Of a stretch of 64,000 nucleotides of DNA, positions 50,808 to 62,827 are shown piece after piece. Source of the DNA: Candidatus Tumulicola sp. (GTDB lineage Bacteria; Vulcanimicrobiota; Vulcanimicrobiia; Eremiobacterales; Eremiobacteraceae); assembly GCA_035601835.1 (NCBI GenBank), contig DATNNM010000011.1:434001-498000 (forward strand), in the 5' to 3' direction. Numbering within the stretch: the first letter of the stretch is position 1; the number at the start of each line of letters is the position of its first letter. Under the pieces are notes generated by a model that saw nothing but the letters and a program-made list of their open reading frames with translations, was not told the origin of the DNA and made no database searches. The position numbers and the translations under genes are program-made.

Positions 50808-52871
50808 ATGGCTACACCCGCTGCCGCAGGCATAAGGAACGTGGCCTTTGTCGGACCTCACCACAGCGGCAAGACCACGCTCGTCGAGGCCATGCTTGCG
50901 CTTTCGGGAGCGGTGCCGCGAAAAGGCTCCGTCATCGAGGGCACCGCGACCACCGACCACGACCCTGAATCGCACGCCCACCAAATGTCCGTCGCGCCGA
51001 ACTTCGCTCACCTTCAAACGGAAGGTGTGCGCGTGAACATCATCGACTGCCCCGGCGCGGTCGATTTTTTTGAAGAGACTAAGCTCGCGCTGCTCGGCGC
51101 GGACGCGGCCGTGATCGTCGTCGAAGCGGATCCCAATCGCATCCCCCAGGTCGAACTGCTCGTCGAGCACCTCGAATCGCGCAAGATGCCGCATTGCTTC
51201 GTCGTCAATCGGCTGGACCGGCCGGGAGCCGATTTTTCCGCGACGTACGCGCTGCTGCGCCAGCGTTTCGGCAACCACGTCGTCGCCGAGCAGCTGCCGA
51301 CCGGCCAGGGCGAGAACTTCAGCGGCTATGTCGACGTCGTCGGCATGCAAGCCCACGCATATGGAGACGGCGGCAAGCCGGCGCCCACGAGCATGCCCGA
51401 GCATCTCGTCGACAAGAACCGCGAAGAGCTGCTTGAAGCGCTTGCCGATTTCGACGACCATCTCATGGAGGAGATCCTCGAGGGGCAGGAACCGCCGGTC
51501 GACGAGGTCGAGCGCGATCTCACCGCCGATGTCAGTGAAGACAAAATCGTGCCCGTGCTGGTGGCAAGCGGCGTCAAAGGCTGGGGCGCCCAAGCGCTTC
51601 TCGAGGTCATCGTGCGCCAGTTTCCCGACGCCGCGACGGCCACGCGCGTGGACGCAGAGGGGAAAGCGGTCGAGCCCAATCCTCAAGCGCCGCTCGTCGC
51701 GCAAGTCTGCAAGACGTTCGTGCATCCGCAAAGCGGCAAGGTCTCCGTCGCCCGCGTCTTCGCCGGCACGATCTCCGGCGATACGCAACTGACGAACGCG
51801 ACGAAACCCGACGTCAAAGAACGCCCCGGTGGCCTGTTCGTGCTCCAGGGCAAAACGCAAACCGCGGTCACAAGCGCAGGACCCGGGAGCCTCGTCGCCA
51901 TCACGCGCTTAGAGGCGACGCATACCGGAGACACGTTCAGCGCGGGCGGCAAGCGCAGCATGCCGGTGCCGAAGCAGACGCCGCCATCTTTCGCGGTGGC
52001 GATCCGGCCGCACGACCGAGCTGACGAAGCCAAGATGTCGGCTTTGCTCGTGCGGATGAAAGAAGAGGACCCGACCGTGCTGGCCGAGCGCGCGCCATTC
52101 ACAGAAGAGTTGGTGCTGCGGGGGCACGGCGAGATGCATCTCATCGTGACCGCGGAGCGCCTGCAGCGCAAGTACAATGTGAAACTCGACACGCACTTGC
52201 CCACCGTGCCCTATCGCGAGACCATCAGCCATAAGGTCACCCAGCAGGGCCGCTACAAGCACCAAACCGGCGGCCACGGCATGTTCGGCGACGTCCACCT
52301 CGAGATCGAACCGTTGCCGCGCGGTACCGGCTTTAAGTTCGAAGAGCGCGTCGTCGGCGGCGTCGTGCCGAAGCAGTTCTTCCCCGGCGTTGAAAAGGGC
52401 GTGCGCGAAGCGCTCGACAAAGGCCCGATCGGCGGTTTTCCGGTCGTCGACGTCCACGTGACGCTCTACGACGGGTCGTACCACACGGTCGACTCCAACG
52501 AAGCGTCGTTTCGCATGGCGTCTTCGCTCGCCATGCGCGAGGGACTGCCGAAGTGTTCGCCGGTGCTGCTGGAGCCGATCCTGCGCGTGGAGATCACCGT
52601 GCCGTCGCACTTCACGAGCTCGGTGCTGCAGCAGGTCTCCGGACACCGCGGTCAGATCCTCGAGCATGGAGGCTGCGATGAGCGCGCCGGTTGGGATACC
52701 GTCAAGGCGCTGGTGCCGCAGGCCGAGCTGCCTCGCTACCTGACCGAATTGCGCACCGCGACGCAAGGTCTAGGATATTTCAAAGCCGAGCACGACCACT
52801 TCGAGTTCGCGCCGCCGAAGATCACGCAGACGGTGACGGCGGAGCGCAAAGAAGCGCTGGCGGCGCGCTAG
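50808..52871 (+). CDS. Elongation factor G-like GTPase (FusA2 type) with altered G3 motif
   Basis: A 687-residue translational GTPase with the five-domain order of EF-G. G1 is GPHHSGKTT, G4 is NRLD, and in G3 the His that activates water in EF-G (DTPGHVDF) is replaced: here DCPGAVDF with Ala84. The C-terminal domains IV/V are present (LEPILRVEITVPSHFTSSVL, VSGHRGQILEHGG). Such EF-G2/FusA2 paralogues bind GTP but may lack ribosome-coupled hydrolysis; role uncertain. GAGGGGGGT precedes the ATG. A bona fide EF-G is not in the window. Confidence 0.88.
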   Translation: MATPAAAGIRNVAFVGPHHSGKTTLVEAMLALSGAVPRKGSVIEGTATTDHDPESHAHQMSVAPNFAHLQTEGVRVNIIDCPGAVDFFEETKLALLGADAAVIVVEADPNRIPQVELLVEHLESRKMPHCFVVNRLDRPGADFSATYALLRQRFGNHVVAEQLPTGQGENFSGYVDVVGMQAHAYGDGGKPAPTSMPEHLVDKNREELLEALADFDDHLMEEILEGQEPPVDEVERDLTADVSEDKIVPVLVASGVKGWGAQALLEVIVRQFPDAATATRVDAEGKAVEPNPQAPLVAQVCKTFVHPQSGKVSVARVFAGTISGDTQLTNATKPDVKERPGGLFVLQGKTQTAVTSAGPGSLVAITRLEATHTGDTFSAGGKRSMPVPKQTPPSFAVAIRPHDRADEAKMSALLVRMKEEDPTVLAERAPFTEELVLRGHGEMHLIVTAERLQRKYNVKLDTHLPTVPYRETISHKVTQQGRYKHQTGGHGMFGDVHLEIEPLPRGTGFKFEERVVGGVVPKQFFPGVEKGVREALDKGPIGGFPVVDVHVTLYDGSYHTVDSNEASFRMASSLAMREGLPKCSPVLLEPILRVEITVPSHFTSSVLQQVSGHRGQILEHGGCDERAGWDTVKALVPQAELPRYLTELRTATQGLGYFKAEHDHFEFAPPKITQTVTAERKEALAAR

Positions 52872-52872
52872 C

Positions 52873-55398
<2,526 letters not shown>

Positions 55399-56860
55399 CA
55401 CGCCGCGCGCCGGCGGCGTGCTCGTGGCGGACGGCCGCGTGCAACGGCTCCTGGACGGCGTACCCACCGGATTACCCAAGAGCGTACACGTCGTGGACTG
55501 CGCCGGAGCGGCGATCGTGCCTGGTTTTTTCGATTGCCACGCGCATCTGACCGATACCGGGCTGCTCGCCGGGGAATACGATTTTCGAGACTGCCAGGAC
55601 GTCGCGGCGATGCTGCGGCGCGTCGCCAGGCTCGACGACTCGGTGTTGTACGCCGGCAATTTCGAAGATCATCGCGTCGCCGAGGGGCGTCCCCCCTTAC
55701 GCGTCGAGCTTGACGCCGTCGCGCCCGATCGTCCGGTGCTGCTCACCCGCGTTGACGGGCACTCGTGCGTGGTCAACTCAAGCGCGCTTGCCGCGGTTCG
55801 GGTGGAGGCGCTCGAAGGAGTCGAACGCGACGCCGAGGGCGTTCCAACCGGGCGTCTGCGCGGACCAGCCAACTACAAAGCTCAGCATGACTTTTTCGCG
55901 CTGATCCCCGCGCCGGCCAGGCGCCGTGCCGACGAACGAGCCGCGCGCATCGCGCTGGCGGCGGGCATGACCTGCGTGCACAATGTGATCGTGGGTGACG
56001 CCTCGCTCGAGTATTTGGAGGCGGAGTACCGCGCGAACGCGGCTCTGCCGCTGCGCGTCATCGCCAAGTCGTGCTCGGTCGACGTCGGCAAGATCCGCAA
56101 ACTCGGCGGGCGGCTCTTCGGCGGCGATATTTTCCTCGATGGTTCGATCGGCTCGCGCACGGCGGCGCTCGGCCGCGACTATTGCGACGGTGAAGGGCGC
56201 GGACTGCTGTATCTGGATCGCGACCAGCTCTTCGAGCTTTTCGACGAGGCGGCGGAAGCGGATCTATCGTTGGGCGTGCACGCCATCGGCGATCGCGCGA
56301 TCGAAGAAGCCATAGCCGCCTGGGAGCAGGTCATCGCCAAACGGGGGCCGCTCCGAACGGTGCGGCCGGCGATCGATCACTTCGAGATCGCCGCGCCGGA
56401 GCAGATCGCGCGCGCAGCGCGCTGCGGCATGCTGCTTTCGATGCAGCCGGCGTTCGACCACTTGTGGGGCGGCGATCAGGGGATGTATGCGCAGCGGCTG
56501 GGAGCCGATCGGGCTAAGGCCATGAATTTGTTCAAGAGCGCGAAGCAGGCGGGTTGCGTCATCTGTGGCGGCTCGGATAGCCCCGTCACGCCGTTCTCGG
56601 CGCTCCTAGGTATCCATAGCCTCGTGAATCATCATGTGCCTGAGGAGCGCTTCAGCGTCGAGGAGGCGCTGCGCGCCTACACCGCGGACGCTGCGAAACT
56701 TTCGTTTGACGAGGGCCGCCGTGGCGTGCTCGCTTCCGGCATGGATGCCGACTTCGTTGTGCTTGAACGTGCTCTCGAAGACGTGCCGCGCGATACGATC
56801 AAAGATATCCGCGTGCTCAAGACGATCGTCGCCGGCGAAATCGCCTACTCGATATAGGGA

Positions 56861-57064
56861 TCACTTCGCGAGCAGCACTGAACTGGACTTGATCACCGCG
56901 GTCACGGCGTCGCCGACTTTGAGCTCCAACTCGGCGATCGCCTCGGCGGTGACAATCGCCACCAAGTGATTGTCGCCGACTCTCATCGCGACTTTGGCTT
57001 GGAAGCCTTCGATCTGGATCGACTCTACGATCGCCGGCAGTTTGTTACGCGCCGAGAGCCGCAT
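56861..57064 (-). CDS. TOBE-domain molybdate-binding (Mop-like) protein
   Basis: 67 residues forming a single Mop/TOBE domain: MRLSARNKLPAIVESIQIEG, AMRVGDNHLVAIVTAEAIAEL and KVGDAVTAVIKSSSVLLAK. Single-domain molbindins oligomerise and bind molybdate or tungstate. It overlaps by 20 bp the upstream gene encoding a PucR-type DNA-binding domain, so the two products might act together like the two halves of a ModE-type regulator. No modABC genes are nearby. Confidence 0.87.
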   Translation of the reverse strand: MRLSARNKLPAIVESIQIEGFQAKVAMRVGDNHLVAIVTAEAIAELELKVGDAVTAVIKSSSVLLAK

Positions 57065-57413
57065 GGCCGCCCTCCACTTGGGTTGCGGCGTCAAGAATAG
57101 CAAACGCCATCAAGAGCGCCGCGGCATTCTCCGGATGATCGATGTCGATGCCGAGCACGCTGCGCACCCGGTCCAACCGATAGCGAACGCTGTTGCGGTG
57201 CAAGAACATCGCTTCAGCCGTGTTCGTGATGCTGCCGCCGTTGGCGTAGTACGTTCGCAGCGTCGCGCACAGCGTGCCGTCGCGCTCAGCATCTGCCGCG
57301 GTCAATGGCAGCAACAAGCGTCTCGAGCGCTCCACCGCTCGTGGATCTCGCGCACCCGCGCTTGCGGCCTCTTTGAAGACCGCAGGTGCATCGGGTCGAA
57401 GGCTTCGCGGCAT
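57045..57413 (-). CDS. PucR/CdaR-type helix-turn-helix protein, possibly truncated
   Basis: 122 residues. From about residue 35 it matches the C-terminal DNA-binding domain of PucR/CdaR regulators: LLLPLTAADAERDGTLCATL, RTYYANGGSITNTAEAMFLHRNSVRYRLDRV. The sensor domain expected upstream is missing. hicB ends 7 bp before its ATG, so the gene either evolved as a short regulator or was cut by insertion of the toxin-antitoxin pair. The overlapping TOBE gene downstream suggests molybdate-linked control. Confidence 0.75.
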   Translation of the reverse strand: MPRSLRPDAPAVFKEAASAGARDPRAVERSRRLLLPLTAADAERDGTLCATLRTYYANGGSITNTAEAMFLHRNSVRYRLDRVRSVLGIDIDHPENAAALLMAFAILDAATQVEGGHAALGA

Positions 57414-57420
57414 TGTGACG

Positions 57421-57633
57421 TCAGGCGACCTCGATCGAATCGACCACCGTCGTGGGCATAGGGATAGCCTGTCCGCGATCCCGCATGAGCTGCACGTGGC
57501 CTGCCGCGGCTTCTCGAATGAAGCGGCTAGCTTCGTCGCGCGTGTCGGCCAACGTGAAGCAACCAGGAATGTCTGGGACGTAGGCACCCCAGCCCCCGTC
57601 GGCACTCTTCTCAAATATGACTACATATCTCAT
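57421..57633 (-). CDS. hicB: HicB-family antitoxin
   Basis: 70 residues with the partial RNase H-like HicB fold: YVVIFEKSADGGWGAYVPDIPG and the Asp/Glu-rich turn, then EASRFIREAAAGHVQLM. It lacks a DNA-binding C-terminus, as in short HicB forms. The ATG overlaps the hicA stop by 4 bp (ATGA). It should bind and inhibit HicA. Confidence 0.93.
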   Translation of the reverse strand: MRYVVIFEKSADGGWGAYVPDIPGCFTLADTRDEASRFIREAAAGHVQLMRDRGQAIPMPTTVVDSIEVA

Positions 57634-57818
57634 ATCAGTTTCGCCGTTTTCAGGATTCTCCGGAGTAGTCTTGGCGGGATGTCACGGCCAAGAGCGTGAA
57701 TCGGCACGGTGACGATATTTCGCTCGCCGTCCTTCGTGAAATGATGGTGGCTTCCCGTCACCCGAGCAAGCGTCCATCCGTTGTCGTGCAAGAGTCGAAT
57801 GAGTTCGCGCGTTTTCAC
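57630..57818 (-). CDS. hicA: HicA-family toxin (mRNA interferase)
   Basis: 62 residues of the dsRNA-binding-like HicA fold, with the catalytic His in GSHHHFTKDG and the preceding LLHDNGWTLARVT. It cleaves mRNA when freed from HicB. GTG start at 57818. It is placed before hicB, as is usual, and diverges from the malic enzyme gene with a 35-bp gap that must hold its promoter. Confidence 0.93.
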   Translation of the reverse strand: MKTRELIRLLHDNGWTLARVTGSHHHFTKDGERNIVTVPIHALGRDIPPRLLRRILKTAKLI

Positions 57819-57853
57819 CCGCTTCGTACTTCACGCTTTTCGGGCAACTGTCA

Positions 57854-59290
57854 ATGACTAGCAGCCAACTCAAGATCGCGTTTTCGACGATCGTGCGCTT
57901 AGAAGCGCCGACGACGCTGGGCACGTTCGCGCAGGTCGCGTCGGCGATCGCCGATGCCGGCGCACGCATAGGCGCGGTCGACGTCAACCGCGTCGGCACC
58001 AAGCGCGTCATCCGCGACATCAGCATCGACGTCGCCGACGACGATCACCTGAAGGTGGTCATCACCGCGCTCGAGCGCATCGAAGGCGTGCGCATCCTGC
58101 ACGTCACGGATCGCACGTTCCTCGCGCACCTGGGCGGCAAGATCGAAGTCAATCCGAAAATCGCCGTGACCAATCGCGAAGTGCTATCGCGCGTGTACAC
58201 GCCGGGCGTGGCGCGCGTCAGTTTGGCGATCGCGGACGATCCCGGCAAGGCGTACACGCTGACCGTCAAGCGCAACCTGGTGGCCATCGTCACCGACGGC
58301 ACGGCCGTGCTCGGTCTCGGCGACGTCGGCCCGTATGCCGCCCTTCCCGTCATGGAAGGCAAGGCGATGCTGTTCAAGCAGTTCGCGGGCGTCGACGCCT
58401 TTCCGATCTGCCTGGACACCAAAGACGTCGCTGAGATCGTGAACACCGTGATCCACATCTCGCCGGTGTTCGGCGGCATCAATCTCGAGGACATCTCTTC
58501 GCCGCGCTGTTTCGACATCGAGGAGCGGCTCATCAAGGCGCTCGACATCCCAGTCATGCACGACGATCAGCATGGCACCGCGATCGTGATCCTGGCGGCG
58601 CTCATCAACGCGCTCAAGGTGGTGGGCAAGAAGCTCGCGGACGTGCGCATCGTCATCAACGGCATCGGCGCCGCCGGTTCCGCGTGCGCGAAGATCCTGC
58701 TGTCGGCAGGCGTCGGCGACGTCATCGCCGTCGATCGCGCGGGCGCGCTCGTGGCGGGCGCCAAGTACGACGGCAACCCCGCCTGGCAATGGGTGGCGGA
58801 ACACTCCAATAAAGAGCGCCGGCGCGGTTCGCTCGCCGACGTCATCGCGGGTGCCGATGTTTTCATCGGGCTGTCCGCGCCCAATGTCCTTTCCGTCGAT
58901 GCGTTGAAGAAGATGGCGCGCGCGCCGATCGTGTTCGCGATGGCGAACCCGCTGCCGGAGATCGCGCCGGAGATCGCCGAGCCGTACGTCGCGGTGATAG
59001 CGACCGGCCGTTCGGACTATCCGAACCAGGTCAACAATCTGCTCGCCTTCCCGGGCGTTTTCCGCGGAGCGCTGGACGCGCGCGCGAGCTGTTTCAACGA
59101 ACCGATGAAACTGGCGGCGGCGCACGCCATCGCATCGGTGATCGCCCCGGACGAACTTTCATCGGAGTACATCGTTCCGAGCGTGTTCGATGCGCGGGTC
59201 GTCGAGGCGGTCGGCAAGGCGGTAGTGGCCGCAGCACTGGAGTCGGGAGTGGCGCGGCGCACACCCGCAGGCGAGGAGATGGGGACTTAA
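57854..59290 (+). CDS. NAD(P)-dependent malic enzyme with N-terminal ACT-like domain
   Basis: Converts malate to pyruvate and CO2. Residues about 8-90 form an ACT-like regulatory domain (IVRLEAPTTLGTFAQVASAIADAG). The catalytic part has VYTPGVARV, TDGTAVLGLGDVGPYAALPVMEGKA, the metal/substrate region CLDTKDVAEIV, HDDQHGTAIVILAALINAL and the Rossmann segment INGIGAAGSA. 478 residues, the short bacterial form. It lies 37 bp upstream of the 2-oxoacid dehydrogenase genes on the same strand, which could pass pyruvate on if that complex accepts it. Confidence 0.93.
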   Translation: MTSSQLKIAFSTIVRLEAPTTLGTFAQVASAIADAGARIGAVDVNRVGTKRVIRDISIDVADDDHLKVVITALERIEGVRILHVTDRTFLAHLGGKIEVNPKIAVTNREVLSRVYTPGVARVSLAIADDPGKAYTLTVKRNLVAIVTDGTAVLGLGDVGPYAALPVMEGKAMLFKQFAGVDAFPICLDTKDVAEIVNTVIHISPVFGGINLEDISSPRCFDIEERLIKALDIPVMHDDQHGTAIVILAALINALKVVGKKLADVRIVINGIGAAGSACAKILLSAGVGDVIAVDRAGALVAGAKYDGNPAWQWVAEHSNKERRRGSLADVIAGADVFIGLSAPNVLSVDALKKMARAPIVFAMANPLPEIAPEIAEPYVAVIATGRSDYPNQVNNLLAFPGVFRGALDARASCFNEPMKLAAAHAIASVIAPDELSSEYIVPSVFDARVVEAVGKAVVAAALESGVARRTPAGEEMGT

Positions 59291-59327
59291 GAGAGGGCGC
59301 GCTTGCGCGCAAAGGGAAAATCGGCAC

Positions 59328-60344
59328 ATGAAAAGCGAGCCGAAGATTCGCGCTTCGCTGCCTGAGGGGCTTACGCCCGAGCAGTTGCGCGATATGTATT
59401 ATCGGATGGCATTGACGCGCTTGTGCGACGACCGGGCGTTCGCGCTCAATCGCCAGGGCAAGATCCCATTTGCCGCCACCTGCCAGGGTCACGAAGCGGC
59501 GCAAGCCGGCGCGGCGTTCGCGCTCAAGCGCGGCACCGATTGGCTGGTGCCCTACTATCGCGACACGTGCCTGGCGCTGTCCTTCGGCGTGACGGCGCGC
59601 GAGCAGATGATGTGCCTGTTCGCTCGCAAGGGCGACATTTTTTCCAGCGGACGGCAGTTCCCGAACCACTACAGCGTGCCGGACCGCCACATCGCCAGCA
59701 TTTCGAGCATCATCGCGGCTCACGTGACGCACGGTGTCGGCATGGCGCTGGCGTTCAAGATGCGCAAGCAGCCGGTGGTCACGCTCATCACGTTTGGCGA
59801 AGGCGCGACCAGCGAAGGCGAGTGGCACGAAGCGCTCAATTTCGCCGGCATCCACAAAGTGCCGTGCGTGTTCTTCTGCGAGAACAACGAGTTCGCGATC
59901 TCCGTGCCGCAGCGTCTGCAAATGGCGATCAAGAACGTGGCGGATCGCGCGCATGGGTACGGCCTTCCGGGCATCATCTGCGACGGCACCGACCCGGTGG
60001 CGACGTACCTGTGCGTGCGCGAAGCCGTGGAACGAGCCCGGCGCGGCGACGGCCCGACGCTGGTGGAGGCGAAGTGCTATCGCGCGATGTCGCATACCAG
60101 CGATGACAATCAATTGACCTATCGCACGCAAGAAGAGATCGACGCCGTCAAGGCGCGAGATCCGCTCCCGAAATTCGAGAACTGGCTCAAGGACCACGGG
60201 GTGACCGACGACGACGAAATTGCGCAGATGCGCAAGCGCGCCCAAGCCGAGGTCGACGAGGCGACTGATTGGGCCGAGGCACAGCCGCCGCCGACGGAAG
60301 AAGACCTGTACACGCACGTGTACGCCTCCGGCCCGCTTTCATAG
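59328..60344 (+). CDS. 2-oxoacid dehydrogenase E1 component, alpha subunit
   Basis: 338 residues, thiamine-diphosphate dependent. The TPP motif is in FGEGATSEGEWHEALNFA and ENNEFAISV; the phosphorylation-loop-like region RAMSHTSDDNQ follows. The form (GxGATSEGEWHE, SHTSDD) is nearer to branched-chain 2-oxoacid dehydrogenase than to pyruvate dehydrogenase, but the specificity is not certain. It forms a heterotetramer with the beta subunit encoded 13 bp downstream. Confidence 0.9.
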   Translation: MKSEPKIRASLPEGLTPEQLRDMYYRMALTRLCDDRAFALNRQGKIPFAATCQGHEAAQAGAAFALKRGTDWLVPYYRDTCLALSFGVTAREQMMCLFARKGDIFSSGRQFPNHYSVPDRHIASISSIIAAHVTHGVGMALAFKMRKQPVVTLITFGEGATSEGEWHEALNFAGIHKVPCVFFCENNEFAISVPQRLQMAIKNVADRAHGYGLPGIICDGTDPVATYLCVREAVERARRGDGPTLVEAKCYRAMSHTSDDNQLTYRTQEEIDAVKARDPLPKFENWLKDHGVTDDDEIAQMRKRAQAEVDEATDWAEAQPPPTEEDLYTHVYASGPLS

Positions 60345-60357
60345 GATCACACATACC

Positions 60358-61341
60358 ATGGCCACAAAAAACGTTTTAGAAGCCGTGCGCGACGCGATGC
60401 ACAGCGAAATGGTGCGCGACGATCGCGTCTTCATCATGGGAGAAGACGTCGGGCCGCGCGGCAATGTCTTTCGCATCACCGCAGGCTTCCTCGATGAATT
60501 CGGGCGCGATCGCGTCATCGACACCCCGCTGGCCGAAGCGTCGATCGTGGGCGTGGCCATTGGGGCCGCGATGGCGGGCATGCGCCCGATCGCGGAGATC
60601 CAATTCGCCGACTTTATCTATCCGGCGTACAACCAGATCGTGGGCGAGGCGGCGAAGATCCGCTATCGCAGCGCCGGCGGCAACACGTGCCCACTGGTCA
60701 TCCGCACGCCGTACGGCGGCGGCGTGCGCGGCGCGCTGTCGCACTCGGTGAGCATCGAAGCGCTGTTCTACCACGTGCCTGGATTGAAGATCTGCGTTCC
60801 GTCCACGCCCGCGGACGCCCAGGGCCTGCTCACGAGCGCGATCCGCGACGAAGATCCGGTGATGGTGCTCGAGCATAAGAAGACGTATCGCCTGATCAAA
60901 GGCGAGGTGCCCGACGGCGACTACACCGTGCCCATCGGCAAGGCCGACGTCGCGCGCGCCGGCAAGGATCTGTCGATCATCACCTACGGGTTGATGCGCC
61001 ATCTGGCGGTCGAGGCCGCGGACAAGCTCGCCGCCGACGGCATCGATGCCGAAGTGATCGACCTGCGAACTATTCGCCCGATGGACCGCGAGGCGATTGT
61101 CGCAAGCGTCACCAAGACGCGCCGCGCGCTGATCCTGCACGAGGATCAGAAGTTCGGCGGGGTGGGCGCCGAAATCGCCGCGATCATCGCCGAGCAGGCG
61201 CTATTCGAACTCGATGCGCCGATCAAACGGCTGGCCGGCCCGGACGTGCCATCGATGGGCTATGCCAAGGAATACGAGGAGGCGTTCATGCCCAATGTCG
61301 AGCGCATCACGAGCGCGATGCGCGAGCTCGCCGCCGCCTGA
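60358..61341 (+). CDS. 2-oxoacid dehydrogenase E1 component, beta subunit
   Basis: 327 residues with the pyrimidine-binding fold: GEDVGPRGNVFRITAGF, DTPLAEASIVGVAIGAAMAG, the conserved IQFADFIYPAYNQIV, and the C-terminal transketolase domain (SIITYGLMRHLAVEAA, EVIDLRTIRPMD). Works with the alpha subunit. The ATG at 60358 gives the usual start NVLEAVRDAMHSEM. Confidence 0.93.
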   Translation: MATKNVLEAVRDAMHSEMVRDDRVFIMGEDVGPRGNVFRITAGFLDEFGRDRVIDTPLAEASIVGVAIGAAMAGMRPIAEIQFADFIYPAYNQIVGEAAKIRYRSAGGNTCPLVIRTPYGGGVRGALSHSVSIEALFYHVPGLKICVPSTPADAQGLLTSAIRDEDPVMVLEHKKTYRLIKGEVPDGDYTVPIGKADVARAGKDLSIITYGLMRHLAVEAADKLAADGIDAEVIDLRTIRPMDREAIVASVTKTRRALILHEDQKFGGVGAEIAAIIAEQALFELDAPIKRLAGPDVPSMGYAKEYEEAFMPNVERITSAMRELAAA

Positions 61342-61342
61342 C

Positions 61343-62701
61343 ATGGGCCAAGTCATCATGCCGCAGCTCGGCGAAACCGTGACCGAAGGCACCGTCGCGC
61401 GCTGGCTCAAGAAGGTCGGCGAAAGCGTTGCCAAGTACGAGCCGCTGCTCGACGTCGAGACCGACAAGGTGGCGTCGGAGATCCCATCACCGTTCGCAGG
61501 CACGGTTGCGAAGATCCTAGCCGAAGAGGGCGCGACCGTGCCGGTTGGCGCGCCGGTGTGCGAGATAACCGAGACCAGCGCGGCGCCTGCGGGAAGTGTG
61601 ACCCCGGGTGGTGTCGCTATGCCTGTTTCGCCGATCTCGGCCGCGCCTCAGGCGGGCGACGGACAAGCCGCTGCCACCCCGACGCCGGCCGCTCCTGAAG
61701 CCGCGTCTCCAGCTGGCAACGGCGCGCGCTACTCACCCGCCGTGCGCAAACTCGCGCGAACGCACAGGATCGATCTCGGCGCCATCAAGGGCTCGGGCCG
61801 TGGCGGCCGCGTCACGGCGAGAGACGTGATCGCTCACACGGAGTCCGGTACCGTTGCGCCGCCTGGGGCGCCGCCCGCAGCGGCCGCTCCGGCCGGACAA
61901 ACTACTGCGGCGCCGCAAGCAGCGCCGGCGGTACTCGCGCCCGCACCGACGCCCGCGGTGAAGCCGGCCGCGGTTTTCGCGGCGCATCCACAACCTCTGC
62001 CGGTAGCTCCTCCTGGTCCGGACGACACCGTGATCCGTCTCTCGCAAATGCGCAAGACCATCGCCGAGCGCATGGTGCTCTCGAAAACGACCATCCCGCA
62101 TGCGTGGTCGATGGTCGAGGCGGACGTCACGAAGCTCGTCAAGTGGCGAGAGAAGGAAAAAGCCGCGTTCAAGGCCCGCGAGGGCGTCAACCTCACGTTT
62201 TTGCCGATCATGATCCAAGCCGTCTGCGGCGCTCTGCGCGAGTTTCCGATGGTCAACGCCGTGTGGGCCGGCGACTCGATCATCCAGCGTAAACACATCA
62301 ATATTGGCGTGGCGGTGGACATCGAAGACGGGCTTATCGTTCCGGTGGTGCGCGACGCCGACCGCTACAGCTTGGCCGGGCTGGCGGCAACCGTTAATGA
62401 CTTGGTCGAAAAAGCGCGCAGCCGCAAGCTGACGATGGACGACCTCATCGACGGCACGATCACGGTGGACAACACCGGCAGCCTCGGCAGCATCGCTTCC
62501 GTTCCCATCATCAATCCGCCGCAGGCCGCGATCATCACGATGGAGGCCATCGTCAAGCGGCCGTGGGTGGTGGAGGATGCCATCGTGATCAGGTCCATCA
62601 TGAATGTTTGCTTATGCCTGGACCACCGCGTTTTGGACGGGGCCGTGGCGTCCCATTTCCTGCAAGCCGTACGGCGCAGGCTCGAAGAGTTTTCAGCATG
62701 A
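61343..62701 (+). CDS. 2-oxoacid dehydrogenase E2, dihydrolipoyl acyltransferase
   Basis: 452 residues. A single lipoyl domain with Lys42 in DVETDKVASEIPSP, an Ala/Pro-rich linker, the peripheral subunit-binding domain (YSPAVRKLARTHRIDLGAIKG) and, after a second long linker, the catalytic domain with CLDHRVLDGAVASHFL (His-x3-Asp). It forms the core of the complex. The E3 gene for dihydrolipoamide dehydrogenase is not found in the window. The stop is overlapped by a palindromic repeat. Confidence 0.94.
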   Translation: MGQVIMPQLGETVTEGTVARWLKKVGESVAKYEPLLDVETDKVASEIPSPFAGTVAKILAEEGATVPVGAPVCEITETSAAPAGSVTPGGVAMPVSPISAAPQAGDGQAAATPTPAAPEAASPAGNGARYSPAVRKLARTHRIDLGAIKGSGRGGRVTARDVIAHTESGTVAPPGAPPAAAAPAGQTTAAPQAAPAVLAPAPTPAVKPAAVFAAHPQPLPVAPPGPDDTVIRLSQMRKTIAERMVLSKTTIPHAWSMVEADVTKLVKWREKEKAAFKAREGVNLTFLPIMIQAVCGALREFPMVNAVWAGDSIIQRKHINIGVAVDIEDGLIVPVVRDADRYSLAGLAATVNDLVEKARSRKLTMDDLIDGTITVDNTGSLGSIASVPIINPPQAAIITMEAIVKRPWVVEDAIVIRSIMNVCLCLDHRVLDGAVASHFLQAVRRRLEEFSA

Positions 62702-62725
62702 TGTAGTGCCGAGCTTTAGCCCCGG
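62701..62725 (+). repeat. Degenerate palindromic intergenic repeat
   Basis: ATGTAGTG followed by CCGAGCTTTAGCCCCGG: one arm has lost bases compared with the perfect units at 6033 and 6075. It starts at the last base of the E2 stop codon. Confidence 0.65.
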
Positions 62726-62827
62726 AAGGGGAGGGAGCCGAGCCTGGGAAGCGAAGCCTCACCTCGAAATCGTTCGCAAAGCCAAGACTTTGCGACCACC
62801 TCTCGCATGCCTGAGGAAAGGACCTCT

